The notes beneath the pieces were generated by a model. It searched no databases and was not told the origin of the DNA. It saw only the letters and a list, made by a program, of their open reading frames with translations. The translations under genes and the position numbers were made by a program. Source: Aquila chrysaetos chrysaetos (taxonomy: Eukaryota; Chordata; Aves; Accipitriformes; Accipitridae). Taken from it: a DNA stretch of 64,000 nt. The stretch covers positions 24,900,759-24,964,758 of the forward strand of contig NC_044012.1 in the NCBI RefSeq assembly GCF_900496995.4, given 5' to 3'. Below, in pieces: positions 46,424 through 59,121 of the stretch; within the stretch, counting starts at the first letter, position 1, and each line of letters opens with the position of its first letter.

Positions 46424-48280
46424 ATGGCGGGCCGAGGCCGGGGCCGGGGTCGCGGGCAGATGACCTTCAACGTGGAGGCGGTGGGCATCGGGAAGGGGGA
46501 CGCGCTGCCCCCCCCCACCCTCCAGCCCTCCCCCCTCTTCCCGGTAAGTCTTTAAAGGGGGGGGGGCGGGTTGTCCCCCCCCATCCCTGGTGTCGTGGGG
46601 GGGTGTCCCCCCCCCCAAGGGGAGCTGAGTGTGGCTGAGCACTGACACACTCACTGCACATGTGCCCCCCCCCAGCCCCTGGAGCACCGGGCGGCCCCGC
46701 TCCCGGGTGGGGAGGAGGGGGAGTACATGCTGGCGCTGAAGCAGGAGCTGCGGGGGGCCATGAAGAACCTCCCCTACTTCATCAAACCTGGGGCACCCCG
46801 GAGAGGTAGAGGGGGGTAAAGGGGGGGGGGCTGGGGTGTGCGTGTCCCCCCCTCTCCATCCTCCTGCACCCCCTCTTTGAGCGGGGGGGGGAGAGGGTTG
46901 GGAAGAGAATGGGGGGGAGGGTGCCTGCCCCATGGCACCCAGCCTGCTGCTGTGGGGCATCTCAGCCCCACTGCCCCCCCCCAGCCCCACAGCTCCCCAG
47001 CCCCACTGCATTGTGACCCCCACGGCCTCCAGCCCCACTGTTGTGACCTCCCCCAGCCCCACGGCCCCCCAGCCCCGCTGCACTGTGATCTCCACGGCCC
47101 CCAGCCCCACTGTTATGACCCCCCCAACCCTGCTGCCCCATGACCCCCAGCCCCACTGTGTTGTGACACCCCCCAGCCCCATGGCCCGCCAGCCCCGCTG
47201 CATTGTGGCCCCCCCAATCCCCAGCCCCACTGTTGTGACCCCCCCAGCCCCGCTGTCGCAGGCCCCATCGCGGCTGTTTCCAACTGGGCTGCCTCTCAGC
47301 CTTGGGTGTCCCCCACCCAGACCCCCCCCAACCCACTGACACCCCCCACATTGGGCCCCCTCAGATATTGAGCGCTACTCGGACAAGTACCAGATCTCCA
47401 GCCCCGTCGACAGCGCCATCGACTGGAACCCAGGTGGGGGGGGGCACGGGACAGGGGGAACCAGGGGGGCCCAGCGTGGGGCAGGGGGGCTCGGGGGGGT
47501 GGTGGTGGGGCCTGATCCAGCCCCTCACTCTGCCCCACAGACTGGAGGCGGCTGCCGCGGGAGCTGAAGATCCGGGTGCGGCGGCTGCGGAAAGGCAGTG
47601 AGTGTGTCCCCCCCGCCTCGTCCCCCCCTTCTTGTCCCTGCTGTGGGGCCGGATTCTGCCCCCCCCCCCCCGGGGGGGGGGGGGGTTAACACTCCCCTCT
47701 GCCCCACGCAGGGACCACCATCCTCATCCCTAAGTGCAAGCAGCGGGTCGCGCTCGACAAGGAGGAGACCATTAAGAAGCTGGAGGTAACGAGGCCGAAG
47801 GCTCGGCCACCATCCCGGGATGGGGGGGGGTGTCCTTACTGGGGTGGCCCGGCTGGATTTTAGGGTCCCCCCCCGGTTAATGCTGTGGGGGCTCCCCTGA
47901 ACCCCCAGAGCCTGGAGAAGAAAGAGGAGGAGGTGACGTCGGAGGAGGAAGAGGAGAAGGAGGAGGAAGAAGAAGGGAAGGAAGAAGAGGAAGAGGAGTA
48001 TGATGAAGAGGAGCATGAAGAGGTGGGGGGGGTGGGGACAACACGTGATGCATCCCAGTGGGCCCCCAGTTGGGGTGATGGGTGCAGCTGTCCTGGCCGT
48101 GGGGTGGCCCTGGTGGGGCCAGGGTGGGGATGTGGGGGGGGCTCGGGTGGCACCCTGACCCCCACCCTGTGTTGTGTCTGTCCACCCCCCCAGGAGACTG
48201 ACTACATCATGTCCTACTTCGACAACGGGGAGGACTTCGGCGCCGACAGCGATGACAACATGGATGAGGCGGTCTACTGA
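46424..48280 (+). CDS. POLR3GL: RNA polymerase III subunit GL (RPC7-like)
   Basis: Paralogue of POLR3G. Encodes the RPC7-beta subunit, which joins RPC3 and RPC6 in the initiation subcomplex of RNA polymerase III. Seven coding exons: 46424-46543, 46676-46805, 47365-47433, 47541-47597, 47712-47785, 47909-48022 and 48194-48280; 216 aa (human 218). The N-terminus MAGRGRGRGRGQMTFNVEAVGIGKGD is followed by the conserved PLFPPLE, ALKQELRGAMKNLPYFIKP, IERYSDKYQISSPVDSAIDWNPDWRRLPRELKIRVR and DKEETIKKLESLEKKEEEVTSEEE. A long Glu-rich acidic stretch and the terminal ETDYIMSYFDNGEDFG...SDDNMDEAVY come last. Introns are very short and one holds a minisatellite. It is divergent from ANKRD34A. Confidence 0.97.
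46945..47260. repeat. Minisatellite in a POLR3GL intron, inverted relative to 45100-45660
   Basis: Units of about 25-32 bp, core 'cagccccactgttgtgaccccc', in the intron between exons 46676-46805 and 47365-47433. The core is the reverse complement of the upstream 45.1-45.7 kb array. Confidence 0.85.
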
Positions 48281-48289
48281 GGCCCCCCA

Positions 48290-48560
48290 CCCTGGGACAT
48301 CGGGGTCCCCTGTCACCAGCCCCCCCCCCCCCCCCCCCCCGGGATGCCAGGATCCCCCATCACCAGCCCCCCACCCCCAGGACATCAGGGTCCCCTATCA
48401 CCAGCCCCCCCGGGACACTGGCATCCCCCGTCACCAGCCCCCCCCCCCCCCAGGACATGGGGGTCTCCCATCACCAGCCTCCCCCCACTCCGGGCCATCG
48501 GCGTCCCCTGTCACCAGCTCCCCCCCCAGGATGCTGGGATCCCCCGTCACCAGCCCCCTC
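48290..48560. repeat. Minisatellite in the POLR3GL 3'UTR
   Basis: About five copies of a roughly 55-bp unit: 'gggatcccc..tcaccagcccccc..ggacat'. It starts within 10 bp of the stop codon, so it would be transcribed in the mRNA. Confidence 0.8.
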
Positions 48561-48938
48561 CAGCCTGCAGGTGGCACTTGTGCTCCAGGGACGGGGCGGG
48601 GGGGACACAACCCAAGGTTGGGGCACCCCAGGGTGCTGGCAGCTTTGGGGGGGGGGGGTGTGACACACACGACCCACAGATGGGACATGGGGACACCCCG
48701 CTGCCCACCCCCACTTGGGGGGGGTCTCCACTGTGGTGGGGGGGCTCGGGGTGGGGGGGAAGGACAACCCCCCCCCAGCCTTGTCCCCAAGCCAGCAGTG
48801 GGTGGGATCATTCCTTCTGAAGGTGGTTTTAGGGGTGATGGGGGGGGCCCCCCACACCCCCAAACTCCACCTGGCCTCACCCCTCCCCCTTTTGCAGCAG
48901 CTTTTTAACATTTGGGTTTTTTTAATAATTTTGGGTGG

Positions 48939-48944
48939 ATTAAA
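48939..48944 (+). terminator. Poly(A) signal ATTAAA, POLR3GL
   Basis: ATTAAA in a short T/A-rich patch about 660 bp after the stop, followed by a T-rich 'gatttctgtatttcc' and a T/G-rich stretch. Confidence 0.6.
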
Positions 48945-48979
48945 GTTGATTTCTGTATTTCCAGCTCATCTTGTCCTGT

Positions 48980-49917
48980 GGCCTCAAACCCCACGTGGGA
49001 TTTTGGAGGGGGGGGGTGGGGGTGGGGTGGATAATGGGGTTCCCAAGCTGCCCCCCCCCCCCGCTTGCTGGGCTGTTCCCACCCCCTGCGCTGGGGACAT
49101 AAGGTTTGTTACCGTGGGGTTGTGAGCGGGGGGGGGGGGGTTCCTGCCCTAGGGGTGGGGTGCTGGGTGCACCCATGGGTGCAGGGAGCAGCTGTTTAGG
49201 GGTGCCCCCCCCAGCTCTTCACCCCACACACGTGCAGGGCCAGCTCCTGGCATCACCAGGGTGGGACAGGTGCCCGGCGGCACCCGGTTTTCCGCCCCGG
49301 CACCCCATCGGTTCACGCTCGGGTACCCCCCCACACCCCGGCCATGTGCGGGGTGGGCACGTGGCACCTGCTGGGGGGACAGGGATGGGGTGGGTGGGTG
49401 CAAATCCCCAGCTCCTGGAGTCAGGGGATGCAGTGGAGCCGTGTTCCCGTTCCCCCTGTTCCCCCTTGGGCTGTGGCAGCAGCTCGGGGGGGGTGGCCAG
49501 GCAGGTTGGGGGGGGGCACCCCAATACCCCCCCCCCGGGGTTTTCCCAGCCTGGATTAACCCCTGTGGCGCTGGGCTCCAGCAACACTGGGTGCAGGGTC
49601 AGGCCCCTGCTCTAGCCTGGTGGGGGAAGGTTTGTGCTTTCCTGGGGCGGGGAGGGGCAGCAGGGTTTGAACCCCACCCCCCCGCCAACCCCTGAATGTC
49701 TCATGGGTTCCCCTGAACCCCCCAGTTGGGGATGATTCAGGGTGCTGGGCTGAGCCCTGCCAAACTCATCGCATGCACCAGCAGTGCCCAGGGTGGCACT
49801 GGGAGGGGGGGAAAGGGTTTTTTTGGGGGGGGAAAGGTGTTTTGTGCAGCCGGAGGGGACAAGGCAGAGCCGGGGCGGGGGCCACTCATGTGAACCTCAT
49901 GTGATGGGGAAGCGCCG

Positions 49918-49951
<34 letters not shown>

Positions 49952-52900
49952 TCGGGCAGGGTTCCTGTTTATGGTTGTTTTTCAATTCCTGGGTAATAAA
50001 AAAAAAAAAAACCAAACCCAAACAAAAGCAGTAGGTCAGCAAATCCAACACTTGTTTGGTTTCGGTTGCACTCCTGCCCCCCCCCCCCCCCCCCCCCAAA
50101 AAGCAGAGGTGTCCCCAAGGGTGGCTGGGCCATCACAGGACTCCAAGAGGTGGTGATTTCCCAGCTGCAGCCCCAAGTGCTCCCATGGGGCAAAGAAATA
50201 ATCCTGGATGGGTGAGGGGGGGGGCAGCAGCAGGACCCCACCCCAGGGAAGGATCTGCCCCCCCCCCCCCCCCCAGGAATAAAACAAGCTGGAAAGGGGA
50301 ATTTGGGACTGGGAATAGCTGCGGAGGTTTCAGTGTGGGGTTGGGGGACCTGCCCCAAATCCCCTAGGAAAAAAGAGCTGGGGGGGGGGTGCTCCCCCCA
50401 CCCCCGCAGCCACCGCCTGGTTTCGTGCCTCGGTTTCCCCAGTGCCGTGGGGCCTCTTCCTCCCCGGCGCGGTGCACGTGAGTGGCGCGTGGGCCTCCTC
50501 GTGCTCACCGCCCTGCGCCAGCCCTCGCTGCCGTGGTTATTTTTACCCCCCACGCCGGGAGGGGGGCACGGAGGCCCTGTGAGGGGGCTGGTTTTGGGGT
50601 CCCCCCGGGGTTGGGGCAACCCATGGTTCAATCCTGGGGGATTTAGAGTGTTTGGGGAGGGCTGAGGGGTCCTGAGCGTCATCGTTGTGTTGTGTGTCCC
50701 CCCCATCCAGGTTGTCCCCCCAGCCCTAGTGGGGTCGGGTCAAGGCCCGGCTCCCCGCTGTGCCCCACTAAGTGTCATTGGGGGGGCCAGAGCCCCAACC
50801 TGCACCCAGTGTCCCCTGGGGAGCCAGGCTGGGGAGGGGGGACCTGCCAGCATGTGGGGGGGGGGGGTGTCCCACTGCCCCCTGAGTGAGATGGGGCTGT
50901 TTCACTCCAGGCTTTGCCTTCCCTGCCCCTACCGGGGGCACCCCCAGCCCAACACCCCCTGCACCCCAAAAGAGAGAACGTTCTCCAGCGAAGCTGCTGG
51001 AGGATGAGGGGATCTCAGGGGGGAGCTGCTGCCAAGCCCCCACCCTGCCGCAAACAAGCAAATCTAGAAACCCACAGAGCCACTGCACCCAGGAGAAGCA
51101 CCCACGAGGGCAGGAGTGCAGGCAGGGGTGCGGGCAGCAAGGGCTGGCACGGCTTGGTGCTGCATTCGTGGGGATGGGGAGGACCGAGTTGTGCCAAAAG
51201 TTGCGGGATGCTCTGATCCCAGCTGCCCCACATCCCTTTTGGGGACATCTCTGTCCCCACCGCTGGGGGTGCTCGCTGCTCCCCAATGCCCCCCCCATCC
51301 CAATCCTACCCACCCCCTTCCCAGTGCCCCAGATGCCGCGGATTGTCCCAGGACCTTTGGCTGAGTTGGGAGCAGCTGGGAAGCAGGGCCGGAGCCAGGA
51401 CAGGCCCCACGCCAGGAGCCAGCACCGCGGGGCGCCTGGCATCCCACCAGGGCTGAGGCTGGGGCATGGCTGGGGGGGGGGAGCATGGCACTGGGGCGGG
51501 GGACACACGGACATGGCACTGGGAGGGGGGGAGGCATTGCACTGGGAGGGTCCCCACTCCATGGGGTCGACCACCATCTTGGCCTCCCAGCTGGGACCCT
51601 GCAACTCTCACCTCCATCCCTCCTTCTGCTTCCCCCTGGGGCTGGTGGTGGGATCCCACCGCCATGGGTGGTAGCAGCACCCCCCATCCCTGTCCCCCCC
51701 CCCAACCCACCTGGGGCTGGATCCTGGGGGGGAACAGACAGGGGGACGGACACATGGACAGGTGGCTTCATGCAAGGACAGGTGGACACATGGGTGAACC
51801 AGAGGAGCAGAACCCAGATACGGGGGTGGCTCTGGGGGCAGAGACACCATCACCCCCCCCCCCCCCCCCCCCAGGATGTCAAGAGCGGGGGCAGCAGCTT
51901 AAATCCCCCTTTTTTTTTTCCAAGAAAACCATTTTTGGCCCAATTTAGCTGCAGCTGCTGCTTCCCCAGCTTGCTGGAAATAACACAACCCCCTGCCCCG
52001 GGGCATGGAGGAAGAAGAAAACCAGGCAAAAACAGGCAGTGGGCTGAAAATACCCGGCGGGGGGAAGGCTGGGGGGGGCTCAGGCTGCAGCCCCATGGTG
52101 CTGGGCTGGTGTGGACGCTCCCAAGCCGCTCCAGCACAAAGTCCGAGCTGCTGTGACCGCTGATCGGGGGGGGCGGGGGCTGTTTTATGGCGCTCATTTG
52201 TTTAATTGAGGCTGTAAAGTGGGGTGTGGGGGGGTGGGTGTGGGGTTCAGCCACCCCGGGAAAGGGGGGGATGATGGGGTGGGGGTGCTGTCCCCTCCCA
52301 GGCCTTTTACTGGGTGGGGTTGTTATTGTAGGGTCTCCGGGGCGGCTGCTCCCAACATAGGGTGGGCAAGTAGCAAATCGGGACCTGGGCTGGGGTGAGA
52401 CGGGGTGGGGCTTCACCCCACTGCTGCCAAGGGATGAGTGTTTGCAGAGTCCAGCCCCGGGCTGCCCGCCAGGTCCCCCACCGGCTGGCCGTAGCCCCCA
52501 ACGGCTGGCTGTAGCCCCCCCCAAGCTCGGCTCTTTCTGCCCATACTTGGCCTGGAGTGGGGCTGACCCTTCGCCCGCTTGGATGGCAGCCCGGGCACGC
52601 CGGGGACGGTGCCAGCCGGGCACAGGGATGGCGGTTGGGCTCCCACGCCTTGGTGCGTGCCCCTGGGAAGGGAAACTGAGGCACGGAGGGGGTACTGGAA
52701 CAATGGGTGCCTGGAGGGTTCCCCCCTGTGGATGTGGGTGTGTGGGGGGGTGCTGGCACCCATGGGAGTATCTGGGGTGGCCTGTGCCAAGGCGGGGGGG
52801 GATGGAGGATCGCTGGACCAAGCCATGGTGTTTGCGTGGTCATGGGGGAGGTTGCTGGCGCTGGGTTGGGGACATGGTGACTTTCCCAGGACAGAGCTGG

Positions 52901-54240
52901 GATAAGGGCGGCGGTGGGGGGAAATGTAGTGGTTGGAGTAAATGGATGAGAGTGGGGATAAACCCGCCATGTCATCGCGTCCCTTCACCAGTGTCACCGG
53001 TGGCAGGGCTCGTACGGGGACGCTGCTTGCCCTGCGGGGAGTCAGGGTTGGGCTTGCTGGGGCCAAAGGTGCAGGCTGGGGCGTGTGGCTGGACAAACTG
53101 CACTGGCCTGGCATGGCCGGAGCCGCTGGCTTCCTGGTGATAAGGCCTCTCTACGTGCCGAGCCGGTGCCGTGCCATGCCGGCAGCGGGGAGATAAGGCC
53201 AGGCGGGGCGGGTAAAGGGCTCCCGGTGAGGTTGGATGAGGCATTAGTGGCTCTGGCAGGACGGGGAAACTGAAGCACAGTGGATTTGGACGTGGGTGCA
53301 GCCGGAGAGGACTGGGAGCCCCATTGCTGCTTGGGGGATCCAGGGGCAAGCGGCTCGGTGATGGTGCCGGCTGCCAAGTCGGCGAGGGGTGAGGGAGCAG
53401 AGCTCTTGGCCAAGGTCAGGGCTGTTTTCCTCTCTAGGGGCCCGTTCCTCGATACAGCTGGCGGACGCAGGTAGCATCAACCCCCGGCCCTTTGCCGTTA
53501 ACTTTCACCTACATCCCCCCAAAATAGGGCTGGAGGAGGGTGGGATATTGCCACAACAGCTCTGGTGGCAATAGGAAGCTAAGGAAGGCCCCGAGGTCCT
53601 GCTCAGCGTGCCTCAGTTTCCCCTCTCAGGTGCTGATCCTGCTCCCCAAGTGCTGCTTTTCCTCCCCCACCGGATTTTGGTTTCTCACTCTGGAGCAATC
53701 GGGAGCCCTGGAGAGCCGGTGCCTACCCTGGCACTGTGCTGGGATGTGGGTTGGCAGTGAGGTCTGCTCCCACCTTGGCCGGTCCCGGTGATGCCACAGA
53801 AACAGACTCAGGAAAGCTCTGCCTAGCCCAGGCTGCAGGTGTTTTGCTGGCTGCATCCGAACACATGGGGAAAAAAACCCTCCTCTGAGTGGCAATTGCC
53901 ACATCCCAGGAGCACAGTGTAAATTTTGGTGACCAGCGTCCAAAAAACACCCACTCTGGTGGCTGCGCTGCAGCTAGAGGGAGGTGGCAGGGCAATTAGC
54001 AGCTGCTGGGTTAACGAGAGCCAGCATCCAAAGGAGGCAGCTGCCAGAGCACCCAGCTTTGTGGTGGGAAGAGGTCCAGTGGATGTGTACCATCATCGTG
54101 TCTCCCCCACCCCAGCACCAGCTCCCTGGGGACAAGCAGACCCATCCCTTCCCCAGGGCAGTGCCACCCCCAAAGTGACCTCACAGGTGTGGGGACCTCA
54201 TCCCACCTTCCCCACCAGCCACCATCCAAGAGGCTAAGCC
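48980..54240. other. G/C-rich spacer between POLR3GL and TXNIP 3' ends
   Basis: No exon with recognisable homology on either strand. The two genes converge on it. The left half is full of G- and C-runs, including a 33-C tract at 49918-49950 and a 21-C tract at 50077-50097; the C/G tracts are followed by more ordinary sequence from about 52.5 kb. Many long open frames here are Pro/Gly-rich and reflect composition. Confidence 0.6.
49918..49950. repeat. Homopolymer run of 33 C
   Basis: Uninterrupted C tract; G-quadruplex potential on the minus strand. Such tracts are prone to length errors. Confidence 0.9.
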
Positions 54241-54257
54241 ACCATCTCAGGTCTCTC

Positions 54258-54263
54258 TTTATT
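54258..54263 (-). terminator. Poly(A) signal AATAAA, TXNIP
   Basis: Minus-strand AATAAA about 1.36 kb past the TXNIP stop, matching the usual size of the TXNIP 3'UTR. The intervening 54264-55618 then is 3'UTR. Confidence 0.7.
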
Positions 54264-55618
54264 AAGACGACACCCCCCAGGGGCATGTCAAGCATCGGTA
54301 CAAAACAAACCTTTCCCTTTTTCCCCTTCTTCCCCCCCAAATCCCAATACAAAACAGTACAAAAGGAGTTCATCAGCATCTTTAACAGAAGCAGCCGGCA
54401 GGATTGAAGATTCTCTTTCCAGGTGAACCCATGGCACCGGGAAGAGCCAGCCCGCATCTGGAATGGGGTTCGGTTCTGCCAGGATCAGCCCGCATTCCCC
54501 CCAGCCATCACCCAAGGCTGGGGTTTGTTGAAGCTTTTGGTCAGGGACAGCTTGGGTGTTGAGAGGCGAGAGGGAATGGGGGAAGGAATTCCACTGGGAC
54601 AGGAGGAACCCTCGCTCCTGTGTCCCATAGGATCCTGTCGGCTTCTGCAGTCCTGCCAGGGCCAGCGGGACTGGGAAGCAGCGACCAGGGGTAACCGACA
54701 GAAATCTGTGCCGTCAAGCCATTCCTCCCGTCCCATGGGAACACCAGCTTCCATGGGCTGGTAAAGTACAGACCCAAAATCAACATTACAGAATCACAGA
54801 ATGCAAACCGACTCCGATATGGAGCTGGGTGTCTCAGACTAGGAGCTGGTCTACAACATGCGGCAGCGCTCCTTGCACTAGGTCAGCTTCTCCCAGCTGG
54901 ACCAGCGCTTTCCCGAAGAGGCTGGACAGAGCTGCTGCGCACAGCTGAATGCAGAGTGAGGGAGCGCTCGAGCAGCGAGCAGCGGGAGGGCAGCTCAGAG
55001 ATTGAAGGCATTTAGAACTCACTAGCAACAACCCCGCCCACCATCAGAGAAATGAGTTTCATTACGATCTTTGCACGCACGGGTGCATTCTCGGACACGG
55101 AACCAACACGTACGAACAGGTCGCATCCGTCCCTGGGGACAGCACAGGGGATTGAAGGCATCATGATGGCAATTTTGGACATGAATGTCTTTTTTAAAGT
55201 CTTTTTAGGCTGGAATCTGCCTTTCCTAAGGGTTTGTGAGGGAGGTGTGTGAGGCTTTTCCACCTCCCCTGCTCCACCTCGAGATTCTCCTGCCCGTTTT
55301 CACGTAAGCACCTTGGTAGTTTGGGTTTGGTTTTTTTGGAAGACTTTGACTGTAAGCAAGGTCCCAAAGCACCCCTGAGCCACACCGGGGTTTCTCGGTA
55401 CAGCCGGTACATGAGGGAACACAAAGACTCATAACACTTCATCACCTCGGCCACACTCGCCGAGCAGAGCCTCGCCGGGAGCCACGTCTGCCATGCGAGT
55501 GGCCGCTCCTCCTGCAGCGGGGCTCTTCGAGCCGAGGTCCGTGCTGCTGCAAGGTGTCCATCACAGCGCATTGCAAGTCCAGAAAAAGCGGGAGAGTTAA
55601 CAACCTTTGACTCAGCGC

Positions 55619-58600
55619 TCACTGCACATTGTTGTTCGCGATGCAGGGGTCCACCTGAGAAGGGGGGAAGCGATTTCAATCCCGAGCCAAAAACCCCACC
55701 CCAATGTTTCTGCAGAGCCATCTCATCTATCCTGTCACCCCTACCCAGGGTTCAGGCCGCCAGGAGCGATCCTCCCCACCACACCAGCACAGCATCTCAC
55801 CTCTGTGTAGGTGGGCGGCGGCATGAACTTGAACTCTGGAGCGTACATGAAAATGGGGCTGTCGAAGCTGTCAGGATCATCCAGGAGTGGAGTGGTGGGG
55901 CTCTCCAGGCGGTGGTCTTCAGGAACGATGTCCAGGTAGCACGGGGGTGCTGTGAGGGATGGAGGGACCAGTGAGTATTCCAAGATCGCCTGCGTTCTCC
56001 CGCTACACCCCACCGCAACCCTCTTTTAGCCCCTCCTAAACTCGGGGGGGGGGGGGGGGGGGGGGGGGGCTGTCACAGTGGTGCCCACCAAGGACCCCCT
56101 CGCGGTCAACCGCATTCTCCTCACCTTCTGGAGCATCAGGGAGGTTCAAATCCACCCAGCTCATTTCAGAGCTGGTCTGACTAGCCATGCTGGAGCTGCG
56201 GCTACCAATGCCCGAGCGGCTGCCGATGACAAGGGGCAGCTCCAAGATGATCTTCTTGGAGCCTGGGACACTGACGTAGATCTGCAAGGGCAAGAACCAG
56301 AGTTTTAAGGGACGTTGGGAACCAAGAGGGGACGAAGTTTATCCCGCTAGTGAAGCAAGGAAGAGTAACACCAATCCAAACCACTCACCTGCAAGAAATA
56401 CTCCACACGCAGGATGTTGCAGCCCAAGATGGATGGTTTGAGCTTCTTGACGCGGATGGTCTTGCCCCGCCAGGACTCGGACATGCCCGAGATGATGTGG
56501 TTGCCTCGGACACAGGAGAGTTTCTGGGTGAAGACCTTGGTCTGCCCGTTGGCCAGGTAGGTGTGCTTGGCGATGATGGCCGCTTTGGGTACCACAATGC
56601 GGGAGCAAGTGTTCTCGAAGTCAGCGTTGATGCAGATCTCATCACCTGAGGAGGGAATGGTGTTTGGCATTTAGGAAGGTTGGAGCTTTTTCCTTGTGGG
56701 ATGCCCCTTTTAGCTGTTTAACATCCCCGATACTCCCCCGCTGCTCAGCTCAGGTACAGCTCGCCCCATCCCCCCCCCCCCCCCCCCTTTCTCCCCTCAT
56801 CTATGAGAGGAGGACACGCTCTTACCTTCGCAAAATCCTTTCCTGTCGATTTGAGCGCTGACTGACACACGTCCATCAGGAATGAACATACAGGACACCT
56901 TCTTCTCCTTCTTGGCAGCAACTGGGGACTGCAGAGAAACATCATTGTTACCTAGGTGAGACATGCCCACTGTTCCCATCCCACTCTCCCTTCCTTCCTC
57001 TTATTTTTGCAACAACAGCTTCAAGTTCCCCATGAGGTTCGAGTGTCTTGCAGCTAAGTGAAAGCAGAACAAGCGCGTCACTTTATCTGCCTTGGTGTAG
57101 ATTTCTAGAAGTAACTAGGACTTGCTAAGAACTAAGTATTTAATCCACGCTCAGCAATAAAACCTATTACGGGAGTCTTAATGACAGAGGTCGGACTGAC
57201 CCTATCCAAGGGCTTTTCTCCCTCCTAGCACCTGCTGACACCCCTGTCTCTTGGAGTAAAGCAGCACTTACCAGCAATTCTGGGGTGTTCACGTCGACAG
57301 GATCCATAACCTCGAAGCGCTTCTTTATCTCCTGAGTGGGAAAGGACGGGCGCTCCAGGAAGGCCTTCACCCAATAATCCACGCAGCCATACTTTCCCTT
57401 GAAGGTAGTACCCAGAGGCCTGTGGAAAGAGACGCTTGTTAGACACATCTGAGGCAAGAGAACTTCCCGTAGCAATCCATTTTCGTTTTTCTTTTCAGAG
57501 GCACCGTTTGTCTTGTACTTACCCCTGGGGAAGCTCGAATCCGAATTTGTACTCATATTTGTTCCCGGGTCTCAGGATTACAGAGCCGTCCCCATCTGGG
57601 AAAGGAAAAGGGGAAAGGAAACATTAACTGAAGCTCCACGGCTTTGTTCTTAAACATTATCCTCTGTTCTGCTTACACAGGCGGTGATGAATCCAAGCGC
57701 TGCATGGGCTTGAGCTGCATTAGCTGTTTGGTAAGAGCTGCCTACACCTGTCCCCCAAGAACAGCCCAAGAACCCCGTGTCTTCTCGAAGCAGGGAAGCG
57801 CTGCTCATTTAATCTCACTTCTATCAACATCCCCCTGCAAAGCCAGAACACCGTGTCCTGATGTACTTCAGTCCCTGTTACCTCTCCTCACCCACCCTGC
57901 TTCCACTCTGTGCGAGTATCTAGTACCCACTTCTCTATCTATCTCCAAGACTTCACATCACCCCTGTTATCACCCTGGACGCTTTGCCAAGTCCCTCTCT
58001 CTCTTACCTTCCCTGCAGCCAGCCAGACAAGGCGGCTGCTGAAGGGAGTTCTCCATGCCCAGGAGAAGAGATCAGGTGAGATCTCTCGGTCTCAGGTGAG
58101 ATGTGCACTTTCCATCCCCCGGCCACCACCCGTCCCAGGCACAGCACCAGCACCTCCTGCTGCCCTGACACCCAGCCGAGGCCAACGCCAGTACTCACTC
58201 CCTGCGGGCATACACTGTCGCTGCCTGTTCTGCGGGCCACACCAACACCCAACGGCTTCTGTACACTCTATCAGGCAGCTCGTCCCTCGCCTTTCAAACT
58301 TTGAACTTGACTTTAACCAAGCCCTGCTGTCCTCTGCTTGTTCACAGGCTTCAATCGATTCGCTCATTCCCCCCAAGACTCAGCCAACATCCAATCCCAC
58401 TTCCGTCTCTGTGACGATCCCCAACACCAGCGGAACACCACGACTCCTCACTGCAGAACTAGCCCGCTCGATGCGTACCCCAAGGGGACACAACCAGGAG
58501 ACTTGCTCCAGCCTCATCAGAGAGCAACCAGCAAGAAAAGCTGCCTCTCAATGGCCAGCTTTCTAGTCCTTTTCTCCCCACCATCTTTTGCCCCCCAACT

Positions 58601-58876
58601 CCCTTCTCCCAGCCCCAAATCCTCACCAGTGGGCTGCTCCTCCAGGGTGAGGACATCCTCGAAGCGCAGGTACTCCATCTCCTGCTTGCACTGCTGGGGG
58701 CCCTTGGCCCAGTTGACTTTGGCCACCCCACAGGCCAGCACCTTGACGGCGCTGACGCGAGTGACCTCGGCCACCTCCACCAACACGCGCCCGGCCACTT
58801 TCTCCCCGCTGCAGTAGACCTTCTCAGGCTCGCTAAAGGCCATCATGAAGGTCTTCACCTTCTTGAACATCACCAT
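55619..58876 (-). CDS. TXNIP: Thioredoxin-interacting protein
   Basis: Alpha-arrestin that binds reduced thioredoxin and lowers glucose uptake through GLUT endocytosis. Eight exons on the minus strand: 58627-58876, 57523-57595, 57272-57419, 56826-56928, 56389-56645, 56125-56281, 55801-55949 and 55619-55654; phases close to 390 aa (human 391). It starts MVMFKKVKTF. The N-terminal arrestin domain (KVYCSGEKVAGRVLVEV, ACGVAKVNW...QQCKQ) is followed by the C-terminal arrestin domain from about residue 175 (KKEKKVSCMFIPDGRVSVSA, DENTCSRIVVPK-type block, SSSMASQTSSEMSWVDLN). The human thioredoxin-linking Cys247 region is kept as GCNILRVEY/SCVRGNHI. PPxY motifs are PPCY in APPCYLD and PPTY in MPPPTYTE. 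The C-terminus is VDPCIANNNVQ. Human 'PTGENEMVIM' reads PTDGDGSVIL here. Confidence 0.97.
56044..56069. repeat. Homopolymer run of 26 G in a TXNIP intron
   Basis: Uninterrupted G tract between TXNIP coding exons 6 and 7, about 55 bp from the exon 6 donor. Confidence 0.9.
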
Positions 58877-59121
58877 GGCTGAGAGGAGTGTGGGGGAAAG
58901 CTCTTGAGAAAGCAGCGAGGGCAAGAACTGCGGGGTTTTTTTCCCCCGAAGAGGAAAAAACAACCCTGAAACAAGCTGATTTTAGTCAAAAAGCGCACTC
59001 TAAGCCCTCGCCTCCTGGCGCTGCAGGGGGCCGGAAATAAGCAGGGCCACTCCGCAACACAGCCGCTCCGCACCGCCCGCTGCCCTCAACGCTTTGAGAG
59101 CGGCCCCCGCCGGCCGCCGCC

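Noticed and set aside
54786-54812. CR1 tail fragment (acagaatcacagaatg) in the TXNIP 3'UTR
   Set aside because: Too short to distinguish from chance; no adjoining CR1 sequence.
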